This document shows, piece after piece, positions 7,923 to 16,322 of a stretch of 55,850 bases of DNA. Source of the stretch: DAOUBP01 sp034432655 (GTDB taxonomy: Bacteria; Chloroflexota; Anaerolineae; CG2-30-64-16). Numbering within the stretch: the stretch's first letter is position 1; every line of letters begins with the position of its first letter. The notes under the pieces are model-generated. The model was given only the letters and a program-made list of their open reading frames with translations, made no database searches and was not told the origin of the DNA. The stretch covers positions 1-55,850 of the forward strand of contig DAOUBP010000093.1 in NCBI GenBank assembly GCA_034432655.1, given 5' to 3'. Both the position numbers and the translations under genes were made by a program.

Positions 7923-9701
7923 TCATTGGGGCGTCGGTTGCGTCACTGTCGGGTCGGCGGAGACCCAACAATTCCCCATCGTCTCGTCCGGGCACATCAC
8001 CCGCCACCAGGTGTAGTCGGGGTGGATGCCGGTCACCAGTAGCGTGAGCCCCGCCGACAGCTGGCCAAGGACCGGGTATTGTTCGGCCGGCCCGGCATGG
8101 ATAGTTGTTTCGGCCAGCGTCTGGATGGTCTGCACCTCAATGGGCGCGGGCCAGCGGGCCAACACCTCTGCGCCGAACTGTGCGATGGCCTGTTTTTCCG
8201 CGTCGGTTGCTTCACGCAGGCCCCGGCCGGCGAAAAGGTAGCGCACGGTCAGCGCGTCGGCCGTCGCAGGATCCTGTTGGACGAACTCAAACGGCTTGAG
8301 CGTGTCCAGCCAGATGTAGAACTGGGCCAGCTCGTCGGCGGTCAGCCAGCGGACGGCAAGGGCGGCCGATGAGGCGCCCCGGCAGGAGGAAAGCTCCGCG
8401 TAACCGGTGCTGTCAATCGCCAGTTCGTCGCAGAACCCCGCCAGGCCGCCCTCCCGGTGCCAGCTCAACCCCCATAAGGCCAGGCCAGGCTCGCCGTTCG
8501 CCTCGACGACCACCTGCGCCAGCCATTCGGCGATCATCCGCTGTTCGGCCGGCGTGGCCTGAAAGCGGCCCTGGCCGGCAAAGCTGACCGAGCCCACCGG
8601 CGTGGCAGCCGCGAAAGGCCGATAGGTCATCAGCAAAGTCACCAGTTGCGAGGGCCGGTTGCGCTCGCCTGTCAGCGGCACGGTCTTCCCGGTGCCGTCA
8701 CAGGGGCCGTAGGTCAGCGCGTCGGGGGTGAGCCGGGCCTCCACACACTCGGAGGTCCCGGTTGTGCCGCGCCAGATGACGTCGGCCGGCGCCGTGCTGA
8801 GGGGCACCGGCAACGGCCGCAACGCATCCCCGTTCTGGTCGGTGTGATACTCATAGCGGATGCCGTTGGCCTCCAGGATGACTTTGAAGCCCGGCGTGAG
8901 CACCTGCGCGCAGCCCTCGTCGGGCAGGTAAATGCCCAGACAGGCATCAGGCCAGTCGGTCGCCTCGGCCGAGATGATGCGCACGGCCTCTGGGGCCAGC
9001 CCCAACTTCTCCGCCAGCGCGTTGCGCGCTCGCAATGCGGCCCGGGGCCATTCTTTTTCCGGTATGGGCGCGGCCGCCATGCGCACCTGGCTGCCCGAGC
9101 GGTTGGTGTGGAAAACATACTGCTGGCCGGCTGCCTCCAGGACGATCCGGTAACCGGGCACCAGGGCCAGGGTGCACATTTCATCGGGCCCTGCCAGTTC
9201 CAAACAGCCGTTCCGCCACTCAACCTCCTCCATCGCGATCAACCGGATGGCGTCCAGCGGGATGCCCAGCCGTTCTGCCAGCATCTGCGCTGCTGCCGCG
9301 GCAGCCTCGGGGAGCTCGCTCACGATCCCGGTGGGGGCCAGCCGGACCTGGCCGCCGGTCTGATCGGTGTGGACTGTGTAGTGTTTGCCATCCGCGGCCA
9401 GGACCATGCGGTAGCCGGGCGTGATCACCTGGGCGCACATTTCTCCGGCTTGCGCCAGCCCCAGGCAGGCATCCGGCCATTCCACCGGCTCCGCTGCTAC
9501 CAGCACGATGGCCTCCGCAGCGATCCCCAACTGCGCGGCCAACGCGGCTTGCGCCTGGACCAGGGCCGGCCAGGGAGTGGAGGTGGCGGGCGGGGCCAGC
9601 GGGCTCGTCGCCGGGCCCGACAACGGCACGCACGACGCGATCAGCAAACCAACGCCCAGCAAGGCCACGGTGATATCAAGGATACGTTCCTGTCGGTTCA
9701 T
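7923..9701 (-). CDS. Repeat-containing lipoprotein with C-terminal SH3-like domain
   Basis: A 592-residue secreted protein. The N-terminus has a hydrophobic stretch and the lipobox IASC with Cys24 as the probable lipidated residue. Three repeats of roughly 95-100 residues follow. Each opens with a helical Ala-rich LGI or LGL segment, then a WPDACLG-type motif (WRNGCLE in the second), a second Cys after about 8 residues, and GYRxVLxAxGxxYxxHT. The paired cysteines could form disulfides. A central region of unknown fold comes next. The C-terminus (about 530-585) looks like a bacterial SH3 domain, with TTIHAGPAEQYPVLGQL and WWRV. Start ATG has CAGGAGG upstream. A cell-surface or wall-binding role is likely; no enzymatic motif was seen. 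Confidence 0.75.
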   Translation of the reverse strand: MNRQERILDITVALLGVGLLIASCVPLSGPATSPLAPPATSTPWPALVQAQAALAAQLGIAAEAIVLVAAEPVEWPDACLGLAQAGEMCAQVITPGYRMVLAADGKHYTVHTDQTGGQVRLAPTGIVSELPEAAAAAAQMLAERLGIPLDAIRLIAMEEVEWRNGCLELAGPDEMCTLALVPGYRIVLEAAGQQYVFHTNRSGSQVRMAAAPIPEKEWPRAALRARNALAEKLGLAPEAVRIISAEATDWPDACLGIYLPDEGCAQVLTPGFKVILEANGIRYEYHTDQNGDALRPLPVPLSTAPADVIWRGTTGTSECVEARLTPDALTYGPCDGTGKTVPLTGERNRPSQLVTLLMTYRPFAAATPVGSVSFAGQGRFQATPAEQRMIAEWLAQVVVEANGEPGLALWGLSWHREGGLAGFCDELAIDSTGYAELSSCRGASSAALAVRWLTADELAQFYIWLDTLKPFEFVQQDPATADALTVRYLFAGRGLREATDAEKQAIAQFGAEVLARWPAPIEVQTIQTLAETTIHAGPAEQYPVLGQLSAGLTLLVTGIHPDYTWWRVMCPDETMGNCWVSADPTVTQPTPQ

Positions 9702-9795
9702 AGCGTCCTCCTGTCAGACATCAAGACGCAGGGTTGCGGCCTGCGGTTCCGGGCCAGAGCCTGCAATGGCATTTTTCATTCCAGGGTTCCGTCGG

Positions 9796-9824
9796 TTTTC
9801 GCAAAAGGGATGCTGTGATAGAAT
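9796..9824 (+). promoter_or_regulatory. Predicted promoter of the DegV gene
   Basis: TTTTCG (9796-9801), 17-bp spacer, TAGAAT (9819-9824), with TGA directly before the -10 box giving an extended -10 element. The -35 box is weak. The transcript leader would contain the heptamer repeats at 9833-9860. Confidence 0.45.
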
Positions 9825-9832
9825 CTGGGGCG

Positions 9833-9860
9833 TATTGCGGACTGCGTATTGCGTACTCTG
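9833..9860 (+). repeat. Heptanucleotide repeat in the DegV leader
   Basis: Four successive 7-bp units: TATTGCG, GACTGCG, TATTGCG, TACTCTG. They belong to the same sequence family as the longer TACTGYG array inside the membrane protein gene at 36347-36430. Located between the predicted promoter and the ribosome binding site of the DegV gene. Confidence 0.65.
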
Positions 9861-9887
9861 TGTCATTCATTTTTTGAAGGAGGATTT

Positions 9888-10739
9888 ATGTCGAAGATCG
9901 CTGTGATCACCGATACCGACGCCAGTCTGCCGGCGGCTGTGGCTGCGCGCTACGGCATCCGACAGGTGCCCATCAACATCCATTTCGGCCAGGAGGTGCT
10001 GGCCACCGGGGTTGATATTGATGACGCGCGGCTTTTCGAGCGGGTGGATCGGGAGGGGAAGCTGCCCACCACGTCGGCTCCCAGCCCCGGGCAGTTCCTG
10101 GAGGCCTATCAGGCCGCGTTCGCTGACGGCGCGGATGCAGTCGCCTGTTTTTGCGTCAGCTCTGCGATCAGCGCGACTTACCAGGCGGCAGTGGCCGGCC
10201 GTGAGCTTCTGCCCGACAAGCCGATTGCGGTGGTGGACACCTTGAGCATCTCGATGGCGCAGGGGTTCATGGCGATTGCCGCGGCCGAAGCAGCCCAGGC
10301 CGGCGCTTCGCTGGACGAGGTGGTCGCTGCGGCGCGCGCCACGGGGCAGCGCGCGCACGTCTTCGGCGCGCTGTCTACCCTCAAGTACCTGGCCATGAGC
10401 GGCCGCGTGGGACACGTTGCGGCGGGGTTCGGGAACCTGCTGAACATCAAACCGGTGCTGACGCTGCGCAACGGCAAGCTGGAGCTTCTTGAGCGGGTGC
10501 GCACGCGCAGCAAGTCGCTGGCGCGCGTGGTGGAGCTGGCCGCGGAGGCCGCTGCCGGCCGGCCCATCGCCCGCATGGCGGTGTTGCACGTCAACGTGCT
10601 CGCTGAGGCGCAGGAGTTCAAGGCGCAGTTGCGCGCGGCACTGCCGTGTCCAGAGGAGATCCTGATCGCCGAGATGACCCCGGGCCTTTCGGTCCACACC
10701 GGGGCCGGGCTGCTGGGCGTCGCGTTAGTGACAGGGTGA
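9888..10739 (+). CDS. DegV family fatty-acid-binding protein
   Basis: A 283-residue DegV/FakB-type protein. Family members bind a fatty acid and present it to a FakA-type kinase for incorporation into phospholipids. The N-terminus SKIAVITDTDASLPAAVA, the loop TTSAPSPGQF near residue 65 that contacts the carboxylate, and the second-domain motif STLKYLAMSGRVG near 165 are all typical. I chose the ATG at 9888 because GAAGGAGG ends 4 nt upstream; the frame from 9849 adds an unrelated leader. No FakA-like gene is in the window. The gene stands alone, convergent with a cell-wall enzyme gene. Confidence 0.9.
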   Translation: MSKIAVITDTDASLPAAVAARYGIRQVPINIHFGQEVLATGVDIDDARLFERVDREGKLPTTSAPSPGQFLEAYQAAFADGADAVACFCVSSAISATYQAAVAGRELLPDKPIAVVDTLSISMAQGFMAIAAAEAAQAGASLDEVVAAARATGQRAHVFGALSTLKYLAMSGRVGHVAAGFGNLLNIKPVLTLRNGKLELLERVRTRSKSLARVVELAAEAAAGRPIARMAVLHVNVLAEAQEFKAQLRAALPCPEEILIAEMTPGLSVHTGAGLLGVALVTG

Positions 10740-10746
10740 GAGAGGG

Positions 10747-10809
10747 GACGCAGAGAGAGGGGGAGACGCGAAGAAGGGGAGGGTCCCCGCGTCCCCGTCT
10801 CCCTGCGTC
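10747..10809. terminator. Candidate bidirectional hairpin between convergent genes
   Basis: Nested imperfect inverted repeat: GACGCAG (10747-10753) pairs with CTGCGTC (10803-10809), GGAGACG (10762-10768) with CGTCTCC (10796-10802), and GGGGA (10776-10780) with TCCCC (10084 bases later in neither arm but at 10784-10788). It fills the gap between the DegV gene and the convergent transpeptidase gene. There is no T tract, so intrinsic termination is uncertain. Confidence 0.35.
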
Positions 10810-12403
10810 ACGGCCTGATCTCCACCACCACGCCTTCTTCGGCCCACTCGTAGAGCTTCCTGGCGTTTTCGGTGCTGACCAGGATACAGCCGTAGGTAAT
10901 CGGGCTGCCCAGGTTGCGCTCCCAGATGAACTGGCGACGGTCGCGGCTGGGAAAACCGTGGAAGCCGTTCATGAAGTCCTGGCCCGGGGCCACGCGGTAG
11001 ACCCCCATGAACCAGGGCATGTACAGGTTCCAGATGGACGCATAAGCCAGCTCTTCGTGAGTTTGAATCTGGAACACGCCGGGCGAGGTAGGGCTGGACG
11101 CGATGCCCGTGCTGGCCGGCCAATCCCACTTCAACTGGCCGTTCTCAAACACCTGTACCCGCTGTTTGCTCAAACTCACAATGATGCGCTTGTTCTCCAC
11201 CACCGGCAGCGGCAAGAAGACGTCCGGCGACGGGATGCGCAGACGATCACCGACGAACAGCGCATCCCCGGTGCCGGGATTGGCGGCCTGGATCCAGGGA
11301 TAGGGCATTCCGTAGTTGAACGCGATGCTGGACAGCGTCTCCCCGGCCTGGACCACATGCTCGCGTTCGCCGTGGTTGATCCGCAGGCGCACCTCCGGCT
11401 GCCGGGATTTGAACGCTTCGGCCAGGGCCGGAGCCGCGGTGCGAGGATCAACAAAACGTTCATCCCCGAATGAAGCGTTCTGCTCCCGCACGAAAGCCCC
11501 TACTGCCTCCTCATCTACCGACCAGGCCAGGCGCTTCTCGCCGCTTTCCGAAGGGACAACCGCGAACGACAGCCATTTGCCCAACGCCGCGGGCCCGGCG
11601 GTCCAGGTGAGCCGCTCATCGCGGATCGGATCGTACAGGCGCAGGGTGATAGGGTTGGCCAGCAAGGGCTCCAGTTCGGCGACCACCGCGCTGACATCGC
11701 TGATCGTCGGCTCCTGGGGCACCACCGGCAGGTCAAAGCGGGGCGGCTCGGCTGTCGGATCGGCCAGCGCTTCGCCCCAGGGATATGCCTCCAGCCGGGC
11801 GAGCACGGCCGCGATGTCCAGCGCCCGGCCGACCACCGCCGGGGTCGTCTCGATGCGGCCTTCGACCACGCGCAGCCCGGCATCCTGTTTGGGGATGTCA
11901 ATCTGGCCGGCCAGGATGCGCAAGGTGGCGGTGGCGCGTTCCCGATCGAAGTACCACTGCGGTTTGACCACCACCGGCGTGACATCCAGGGGCACGACGC
12001 CTGCTGTCGCGATCAGACGCCGCGCCAGCGCCAACAGCCGGTCGGCTGTCGGCCCATCACGGCCTTGCGCCTGGGCCGCGCGGGCGGTTTCTTCCGCATC
12101 CAGCCGGACACCGATCTGTTCCGGCGTCAGCACCCAACGCTGTGCGCCCTCTTCCAGGATCACGTTGCGGGTGGCCCATTCTGCCGCCAGGACAGCAGCT
12201 GCTTCCCCGGCCGTCTTGGCGCTCAGGTCCCGGCCCAGAGATGTCACACCGGCCAGGATCTGTTCACCGCGGTAGATCGCGTTGAGGCCTGCCACAGTCC
12301 CCGCGACCAGCCCCAGGAAAGCCAGCCAGGCGATCAGGAAGACCCAGAAGAGCGCCGAGCCGGCTCTGGGCCGGGATGTATGATAGGCTGCCTGTTGGTT
12401 CAT
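10808..12403 (-). CDS. L,D-transpeptidase (YkuD) with LysM and peptidoglycan-binding domains
   Basis: A 531-residue membrane-anchored cell-wall enzyme. Order: one transmembrane anchor (about residues 15-42); a region resembling the YkuD-associated peptidoglycan-binding domain PF12229 (about 60-320); a LysM motif HVVQAGETLSSIAFNYGMP (about 360-405); and a C-terminal YkuD catalytic domain. The catalytic pair is visible as His482 in HGFPS and Cys506 in SPITYGCILVS. The family consensus is SHGC, here TYGC. Such enzymes form 3-3 cross-links or attach proteins to peptidoglycan. The start at 12403 (MNQQAAY) precedes the anchor directly and has AAAGGGA upstream; the longer frame to 12610 overlaps the next gene. 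It follows the phosphofructokinase gene by 113 nt. Confidence 0.88.
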   Translation of the reverse strand: MNQQAAYHTSRPRAGSALFWVFLIAWLAFLGLVAGTVAGLNAIYRGEQILAGVTSLGRDLSAKTAGEAAAVLAAEWATRNVILEEGAQRWVLTPEQIGVRLDAEETARAAQAQGRDGPTADRLLALARRLIATAGVVPLDVTPVVVKPQWYFDRERATATLRILAGQIDIPKQDAGLRVVEGRIETTPAVVGRALDIAAVLARLEAYPWGEALADPTAEPPRFDLPVVPQEPTISDVSAVVAELEPLLANPITLRLYDPIRDERLTWTAGPAALGKWLSFAVVPSESGEKRLAWSVDEEAVGAFVREQNASFGDERFVDPRTAAPALAEAFKSRQPEVRLRINHGEREHVVQAGETLSSIAFNYGMPYPWIQAANPGTGDALFVGDRLRIPSPDVFLPLPVVENKRIIVSLSKQRVQVFENGQLKWDWPASTGIASSPTSPGVFQIQTHEELAYASIWNLYMPWFMGVYRVAPGQDFMNGFHGFPSRDRRQFIWERNLGSPITYGCILVSTENARKLYEWAEEGVVVEIRP

Positions 12404-12516
12404 TAAGGAGTCCCTTTTGCTGTTGAGATGCCACATGCGCTGCTGGCCGCACCAGGGCAGATGAAAACTGTAGGGCAACCTCTGCGGAGTTGCCTTACTC
12501 AGGAATCCCGACGTGC

Positions 12517-13800
12517 TCAGAACGGTCGCGGGGCAATCCCCGTCAAATAACCGTAACGCGCCTTGAATTCCTCCGGGCTGAGCCTGGTCTGCATGGCCAT
12601 GCGGGCCCACAACAGTTCATCCCTGGCATGTTGCGGTTTGAGGCGGATCATGAATTTGTAGGCCGACTGATAGGTGAACGAGTCAATGTTCACCAGGCGG
12701 ACTTCGGTGCGCCCCGTGGCGGGATCCATCATCGTCTCGGCCGGGATCGGCACGATCTGATTCTGTTGCAGCGAGATGGTCGCGTTGGTGCCGCCGTCGA
12801 GCAGGAAAGTGACGGCTGCCTCGCCCAGGCTGCGCGTGTAATCAATGTCGTACGCGATGGGCGCCGCGCAACGCAGCTCGTAGCCCAGCTCTTTGTCCAC
12901 CAGCTTCACCTGGACGCCCAGCTCCTTCAAGTCGCTGGTCAACATGCGCTTGATCACATCGGCGAAGTTGATCTCGGCCAGCCGGATGTGGCCGTGTTCG
13001 TCCCGCTCCACCCGCTCCAGCGTGTGCAGGTCTTCAGGAGAGGCGTACTCCATGATCCCTTCGGCGACCAGGGCCACACCGTGGTTCTTGCCTTCGGCCA
13101 GACGGCGGATGATGGTGGTGGCCAGGATGTCAACCACCTCCTGGAGGCGGATCTGGCGGCCGCGCCACTCCTCCGGGATGATCGTCACGGTGGCCCCGGA
13201 GCTCTTGCCGATCCCTAGCGCCAGATGGCCGGCCTTGCGGCCCATGGTGACCACGATGAACCAGTGCTGGCTGGTCAACGCGTCCTCCATGAAGTTCATT
13301 ACGATGCGCGTGCCCAACTCGCGCGCGGTTTCATAGCCGAAGGTCGGGATTCCTTCCGGCAACGGCAGATCGTTGTCAATGGTCTTGGGCACATGGACCG
13401 ATTGCAGTTGGATGCCCATCTTCTCTTGTGCGTAGCGCGTCACCCGGTAAAGGGAAAAAGCGGTGTCGTCGCCTCCGATCCCGATGAGCGCGGCGATGCC
13501 CCCCTCCACCAACGCGTTGACGCAATTGCGCAAAGCCTCGCTTGACTTGGTAGGGTTGGCGCGTGAAGTGCGCAGGATCGAACCGCCGTCCAGGTGGATG
13601 CGGCTGACGTTGGCGATGGTGAGCGGCATTCCTACGAGCTTGCCCTCCATCAGGTGTTTAAAACCGTCGTAGATGCCGAATACCTCCAGGCCGTTGTTGA
13701 CCGCTTCGATGGTGGCGGAGTGGATGACACCGTTGATGCCCGGTGCCGGCCCGCCGCCGACCAGGATGGCGATTTTGCCTTTGAGTGAATCGTGAGCCAT
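12517..13800 (-). CDS. 6-phosphofructokinase, pyrophosphate-dependent type
   Basis: A 427-residue PFK-A superfamily enzyme that phosphorylates fructose 6-phosphate in glycolysis. GGGPAPGINGVI (15-26) begins the phosphoryl-donor site. GGDDT (109-113) and PKTIDND (138-144) carry the catalytic region. ATP enzymes have Gly at the second D of GGDD and Gly for the Lys of PKTIDND. Having Asp112 and Lys139 is the known signature of pyrophosphate-dependent enzymes. Start ATG at 13800 follows GGAGGG. The leader contains a strong inverted repeat that could affect translation. It diverges from the M24 peptidase gene. Confidence 0.9.
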   Translation of the reverse strand: MAHDSLKGKIAILVGGGPAPGINGVIHSATIEAVNNGLEVFGIYDGFKHLMEGKLVGMPLTIANVSRIHLDGGSILRTSRANPTKSSEALRNCVNALVEGGIAALIGIGGDDTAFSLYRVTRYAQEKMGIQLQSVHVPKTIDNDLPLPEGIPTFGYETARELGTRIVMNFMEDALTSQHWFIVVTMGRKAGHLALGIGKSSGATVTIIPEEWRGRQIRLQEVVDILATTIIRRLAEGKNHGVALVAEGIMEYASPEDLHTLERVERDEHGHIRLAEINFADVIKRMLTSDLKELGVQVKLVDKELGYELRCAAPIAYDIDYTRSLGEAAVTFLLDGGTNATISLQQNQIVPIPAETMMDPATGRTEVRLVNIDSFTYQSAYKFMIRLKPQHARDELLWARMAMQTRLSPEEFKARYGYLTGIAPRPF

Positions 13801-13815
13801 GATGAATCCCTCCGG

Positions 13816-13855
13816 CCTCCGACAGGCGGCGTCTGTCCCCGACCGCTGTCGGAGG
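13816..13855 (-). promoter_or_regulatory. Leader hairpin of the phosphofructokinase gene
   Basis: CCTCCGACAG (13816-13825) and CTGTCGGAGG (13846-13855) form a perfect 10-bp inverted repeat in the 5' leader, ending a few bases before the ribosome binding site. In the transcript the first arm begins with CCUCC, and both the second arm and the Shine-Dalgarno contain GGAGG. Two mutually exclusive pairings are therefore possible. Whether this is a switch is an inference. Confidence 0.5.
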
Positions 13856-13868
13856 AGAATACAAAATC

Positions 13869-13897
13869 ATTTTAGCGGGGCCGCGGCCATTTGGCAA
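13869..13897 (-). promoter_or_regulatory. Predicted promoter of the phosphofructokinase gene
   Basis: On the minus strand: TTGCCA (13897-13892), 17-bp spacer, TAAAAT (13874-13869). It lies back to back with the peptidase promoter; the two -35 boxes are 14 bp apart. Confidence 0.6.
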
Positions 13898-13911
13898 GAC
13901 GGTCCGCCGGA

Positions 13912-13940
13912 TTGACAGCCCGCCCCCTACCGCCTATACT
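13912..13940 (+). promoter_or_regulatory. Predicted promoter of the M24 peptidase gene
   Basis: TTGACA (13912-13917), 17-bp spacer, TATACT (13935-13940). Start expected near 13947; AAAGGAG (13977-13983) and the ATG at 13990 follow. Confidence 0.75.
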
Positions 13941-13989
13941 GGACGCCGACCCGTTTCTCAAGTTCCGATAATGGCCAAAGGAGTCACCC

Positions 13990-15177
13990 ATGTCCTCCCT
14001 TCTCCAGGAAAAAGTTGCGCAGGCGGTCGGCATCTTGCGCGAGACCGGCACCGACGTCTGGCTCACCTTCGTGCGCGAGACCTCGGCCCAGGCCGACCCG
14101 GTCTTGCCGCTGATCTTCGGTCCCGAGACCCTCACCTGGCAAAGCGCTTTGATCCTGACCCGCTCCGGTGAACGGATCGCCGTCGTCGGCCGTTATGAGG
14201 CCGATGCCGTGCGCCGCAAAGGGCTGTATGACACGATCATTCCCTACGATGAGGCGATCCGGCCCGTCTTGTTGGAGACCCTGACCCGCCTGGACCCGAC
14301 GCAGATCGCGGTCAACACCTCGGCCGATGATGTCTACGCCGATGGTTTGACCCACGGGATGTACCGGCTGTTGACCGACTATCTGGCCGGCACCCCTTAT
14401 GCCGGCCGGCTGGTTTCGGCTGAGAAGATCATCGCCGCGCTGCGCGCGCGCAAGACGCCGGCCGAGGTGGCGCGCATCAGGGCCGCAGTGGAGACGACGC
14501 GTCTGATCTACGAGAGGACGTTCGACTTCATCCGCCCCGGCCTGACCGAGCGGGAGGTGGGCGAGTTCATGCACCGGCAGATGGCCGCGCTGGGGGTGGA
14601 CGCCGCCTGGGATTACGATGGTTGCCCCGCAGTGAACTCGGGGCCTGATTCCCCTGTGGGGCACGGCGCGCCCGGCGACATCGTGCTGGCCCCAGGCCAT
14701 ATCGTGCATATGGACTTCGGCGTGCGGCAAGACGCATACTGCTCCGACATCCAACGGGTGGTCTATCTGTTGCGGCCGGGGGAAAGCGAGCCGCCGGAGC
14801 CGGTGCGGCAAGGGTTTGCCACCGTGCGCGCAGCTGTGGAGGCCGCCGTCGCAACCATGCGGCCGGGCGTCGCCGGCCTGGAGGTGGACGCGGCCGCGCG
14901 GCAGGTCATCGTCGCGGCCGGCTATCCCGAGTACAAATACGCCACCGGCCACGGCCTGGGCCGCAACGCCCATGACGGCGGCCCGCTGCTGGGGCCTCTG
15001 TGGGAGCGCTACGGTGATACCCCGCGCCGCAAGCTCGAGGCCGGCCACGTCTACACAGTGGAACCGGGCCTGGCTGTGCCCGGCTACGGTTACATCGGCC
15101 TGGAGGAGGACGTGCTGGTGACCGAGGACGGTGCGTGTTACCTGGGGGAACCGCAACGGGAGCTGTGGGTGAAATGA
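13990..15177 (+). CDS. M24 family metallopeptidase (Xaa-Pro aminopeptidase/dipeptidase type)
   Basis: A 395-residue pita-bread-fold peptidase, probably releasing residues next to proline or acting as a proline dipeptidase in the cytoplasm. A creatinase-type N-terminal domain occupies about residues 1-150 and the catalytic domain 160-390. All five metal ligands are visible: Asp242 (HMDFG), Asp253 (CSDIQR), His321 (TGHGLG), Glu358 (VEPG) and a Glu at 372 (LEED). The start has AAAGGAG and a strong promoter upstream. Single-gene unit followed by another promoter at 15189. The exact specificity (Xaa-Pro aminopeptidase or prolidase) cannot be decided. Confidence 0.92.
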   Translation: MSSLLQEKVAQAVGILRETGTDVWLTFVRETSAQADPVLPLIFGPETLTWQSALILTRSGERIAVVGRYEADAVRRKGLYDTIIPYDEAIRPVLLETLTRLDPTQIAVNTSADDVYADGLTHGMYRLLTDYLAGTPYAGRLVSAEKIIAALRARKTPAEVARIRAAVETTRLIYERTFDFIRPGLTEREVGEFMHRQMAALGVDAAWDYDGCPAVNSGPDSPVGHGAPGDIVLAPGHIVHMDFGVRQDAYCSDIQRVVYLLRPGESEPPEPVRQGFATVRAAVEAAVATMRPGVAGLEVDAAARQVIVAAGYPEYKYATGHGLGRNAHDGGPLLGPLWERYGDTPRRKLEAGHVYTVEPGLAVPGYGYIGLEEDVLVTEDGACYLGEPQRELWVK

Positions 15178-15188
15178 AGCCCATGCGT

Positions 15189-15217
15189 TTGACGCGGCCC
15201 CTATCCTGTGCTAGAGT
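15189..15217 (+). promoter_or_regulatory. Predicted promoter of the hydroxyacid dehydrogenase gene
   Basis: TTGACG (15189-15194), 17-bp spacer, TAGAGT (15212-15217); start codon at 15251. Confidence 0.6.
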
Positions 15218-15250
15218 CCGTTCATCTCGATTCCTCGGGGGCAGTTAACC

Positions 15251-16249
15251 ATGAACAAACCCGTTGTTGCCATAACGATCGGCCAGCAGCATTACAGGCG
15301 CATGATGAGCCAGGCAGCCTGGGATCGGCTGTCCGAGTTCGCGGAGGTCATTCACCATCCCGGCCAGGAGCCGGCGACCAAGGCCGACTTGCTGGCATTG
15401 CTGCCGCCGGCCGCTGCCTGTATCACCAGCTGGGACGTGGCACGGCTGGACGCTGACGTGATCGCGGCTGCGCCGAAGCTGCGCATCCTGGCCCACATGG
15501 GGGGCAGCGTGCGCCGGGTGGTGTCCGATGCGCTGTGGGCGCGCGGCATCCGGGTCGTTTCGGCCGCGCCTGCGCTGGGCCAGGATGTGGCCGAGACCAC
15601 CCTCGGACTGATCATCGTCGGGGTGAAGCGCATCTGGCCTTTGGCGCAGCATGTGCGTGAGGGTGGCTGGCGCGAGTCCCCCTGGTGGCCAGCGCGCGAG
15701 TTGCGCGGCAAGGTCGTCGGGGTGGTCGGCGGCGGCAACATCGGCCGGCACGTGATCCGCCTGCTGAAGCCGTTTGAGCCGCATATTCTGCTCTATGACC
15801 CGTATCTCTCCGACGCGGAGGTGGCCGGTTTGGGGGCGGTCAGGGCCGAGCTGGATGACCTGTTGCGCCGCGCCGATGTGGTGACCCTGCACGCGCCCAG
15901 CCTGCCGGAGACCCATCACCTGCTGGATGCCCGGCGCCTGGCGTTGATGAAGGACGACGCGCTGATCGTCAACACTGCGCGCGGCGCGCTGATTGATGAG
16001 GCCGCGCTGATCGCCGAGCTGAGCAAAGGGCGCTTCTTCGCGTTCCTGGACGTCACCGACCCGGAGCCCCCGGCGCCGGACAGCCCGCTGCGTCGGTTGC
16101 CCAACGTTGTGGTCACCCCCCACCTGGCCGGCTGCATCGAGAACTGCACGCGCATGGGCGAGCTGGCCGTGGAGGAGTTGCGACGCTTCTTCGCCGGTGA
16201 ACCGCCGATCTATCCGGTGACCCCCGAACTTCTGACGCACATCTCGTGA
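15251..16249 (+). CDS. D-isomer-specific 2-hydroxyacid dehydrogenase
   Basis: A 332-residue NAD(P)-dependent oxidoreductase of the phosphoglycerate/glyoxylate reductase family, interconverting a 2-hydroxy acid and a 2-oxo acid. The dinucleotide-binding motif is GVVGGGNIGRHV (about residues 157-168). The catalytic triad is present as Arg in NTARGALID, Glu in TDPEPPAP and His in TPHLAG. It has its own promoter and precedes a nucleotidase-like gene by 73 nt. There is no C-terminal ACT domain, so it is not a regulated SerA. The physiological substrate is unknown. Confidence 0.9.
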   Translation: MNKPVVAITIGQQHYRRMMSQAAWDRLSEFAEVIHHPGQEPATKADLLALLPPAAACITSWDVARLDADVIAAAPKLRILAHMGGSVRRVVSDALWARGIRVVSAAPALGQDVAETTLGLIIVGVKRIWPLAQHVREGGWRESPWWPARELRGKVVGVVGGGNIGRHVIRLLKPFEPHILLYDPYLSDAEVAGLGAVRAELDDLLRRADVVTLHAPSLPETHHLLDARRLALMKDDALIVNTARGALIDEAALIAELSKGRFFAFLDVTDPEPPAPDSPLRRLPNVVVTPHLAGCIENCTRMGELAVEELRRFFAGEPPIYPVTPELLTHIS

Positions 16250-16322
16250 CGCGGCATCTATTCCGCAACTGATATTTCTGCGTCCGGCGCAGATGTTACG
16301 GAGCAGAGGACTACCCGATCCC

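Noticed and set aside
10747..10809. Heptamer array between the DegV and transpeptidase genes
   Set aside because: GGGGACGC/GGAGACGCG motifs look similar to other repeats, but no consistent 7-bp register could be held; nested inverted repeats explain it better.
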